From contig NZ_JXXD01000015.1 in NCBI RefSeq assembly GCF_000935215.1, positions 27,595-91,594 on the forward strand: 64,000 nt of DNA, in the 5' to 3' direction. This stretch comes from Stutzerimonas stutzeri (lineage in GTDB: Bacteria > Pseudomonadota > Gammaproteobacteria > Pseudomonadales > Pseudomonadaceae). This document shows, in pieces, positions 63,729-64,000 of this stretch; the first letter of the stretch is position 1; every line of letters begins with the position of its first letter. The notes below the pieces were generated by a model. That model ran no database searches and had not been told where the DNA came from. It saw only the letters and a list, made by a program, of their open reading frames with translations. The position numbers were made by a program, and so were the translations under genes.

Positions 63729-64000
63729 ATGAATTCTGCTGTCGACACCGAAAGCTGCTCCGAACTGCCCCTCCTGATCACCAAGCTGTTGAAAGACCTC
63801 GGTGTGAGTTACCAGATCCAGCGCGATCGCCCCAACATTCCCGCTGCGCAGCGGGTGCAGGCGGTGCTGCTGGACGACAGCATCGGCGCGATGCTGGTGC
63901 TCTTCCCGCAGGATCATCTGCTCGACCTTGCACGCCTGGCCGAACTCACCGGCCGCGAGCTGGCCGCGGTCAAGCCGGAGCGGCTGGCGCGCATGCTCGC
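63729..64000 (+). CDS. YbaK-like aminoacyl-tRNA deacylase domain protein, 3' end cut by the window
   Basis: 90 codons visible from ATG 63729. LLITKLLKDLGVSYQIQRD, then AQRVQAVLLDDSIGAMLVLF and HLLDLARLAELTGRELAAVKPE resemble the YbaK/ProX editing domain start. In pseudomonads the gene after recG often encodes this domain fused to an HDOD domain, which would lie beyond the window. Starts 75 bp after recG. Confidence 0.75.
   Translation, partial: MNSAVDTESCSELPLLITKLLKDLGVSYQIQRDRPNIPAAQRVQAVLLDDSIGAMLVLFPQDHLLDLARLAELTGRELAAVKPERLARML

Overview
The window is GC-rich chromosomal DNA of a Pseudomonas-type gammaproteobacterium, probably of the stutzeri group. That placement is inferred from gene content: oxyR-recG order, DctB/DctD-type pair, a selenocysteine formate dehydrogenase locus, and a Pf1-like filamentous prophage with the Pf gene order. 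No rRNA, CRISPR array or complete insertion sequence was seen.

Layout. 1-8.9 kb is core and housekeeping: a truncated PAS/GGDEF membrane protein, uvrD, a TRAP solute-binding lipoprotein, a Tim44-domain protein, an exported alpha/beta hydrolase with Ohr, and a divergent AraC regulator. 9.1-18.2 kb is a complete selenoprotein locus. fdnG has an in-frame UGA (Sec) followed at once by a SECIS hairpin; then come fdnH, fdnI, fdhE, selA and selB, ending at selC (tRNA-Sec).

selC carries two integrated elements. A 10.9-kb Pf1-like inovirus (18200-29188) recombined in the anticodon loop, so its right end supplies the 5' half of the only intact tRNA-Sec (29150-29245), while the host's original 5' half is stranded at 18205-18243. 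The phage has a repressor/excisionase switch with operator-like inverted repeats, a C5-methyltransferase-like protein, ssDNA-binding protein, coat and adsorption proteins, pVI, Zot/pI, Rep and integrase. It also carries an AT-rich AAA-ATPase/TOPRIM gene next to attL that looks like a phage-borne defence gene. A second, 2-kb element (29219-31264) is bounded by 27-bp repeats of the tRNA-Sec 3' end. It has no integrase and holds only a DUF4062 gene and a HEPN-motif gene, a candidate defence or toxin system and my main nomination for something undescribed.

31.4-64 kb returns to chromosomal genes: a frameshifted SDR dehydrogenase, a GcvH-like/DsrE pair, cyclopropane fatty acid synthase, UspA, a SulP transporter, an HD-GYP phosphodiesterase, a DctB/DctD-like two-component pair, an ECF42-type sigma factor cluster with a recognisable promoter, a Fur-type siderophore receptor/PepSY operon, an acyl-CoA dehydrogenase overlapping a hybrid histidine kinase, a lactonase, a haem-oxygenase-like diiron protein with a methyltransferase, an AEC transporter, a zinc alcohol dehydrogenase, an NAD-dependent epimerase, oxyR, recG and the start of a YbaK-domain gene.

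How the parts interact: FdnG needs SelA, SelB and tRNA-Sec to read its UGA, and the tRNA is now assembled from phage and host DNA eight bases after the phage integrase stop codon. Phage integration state could therefore influence formate respiration.
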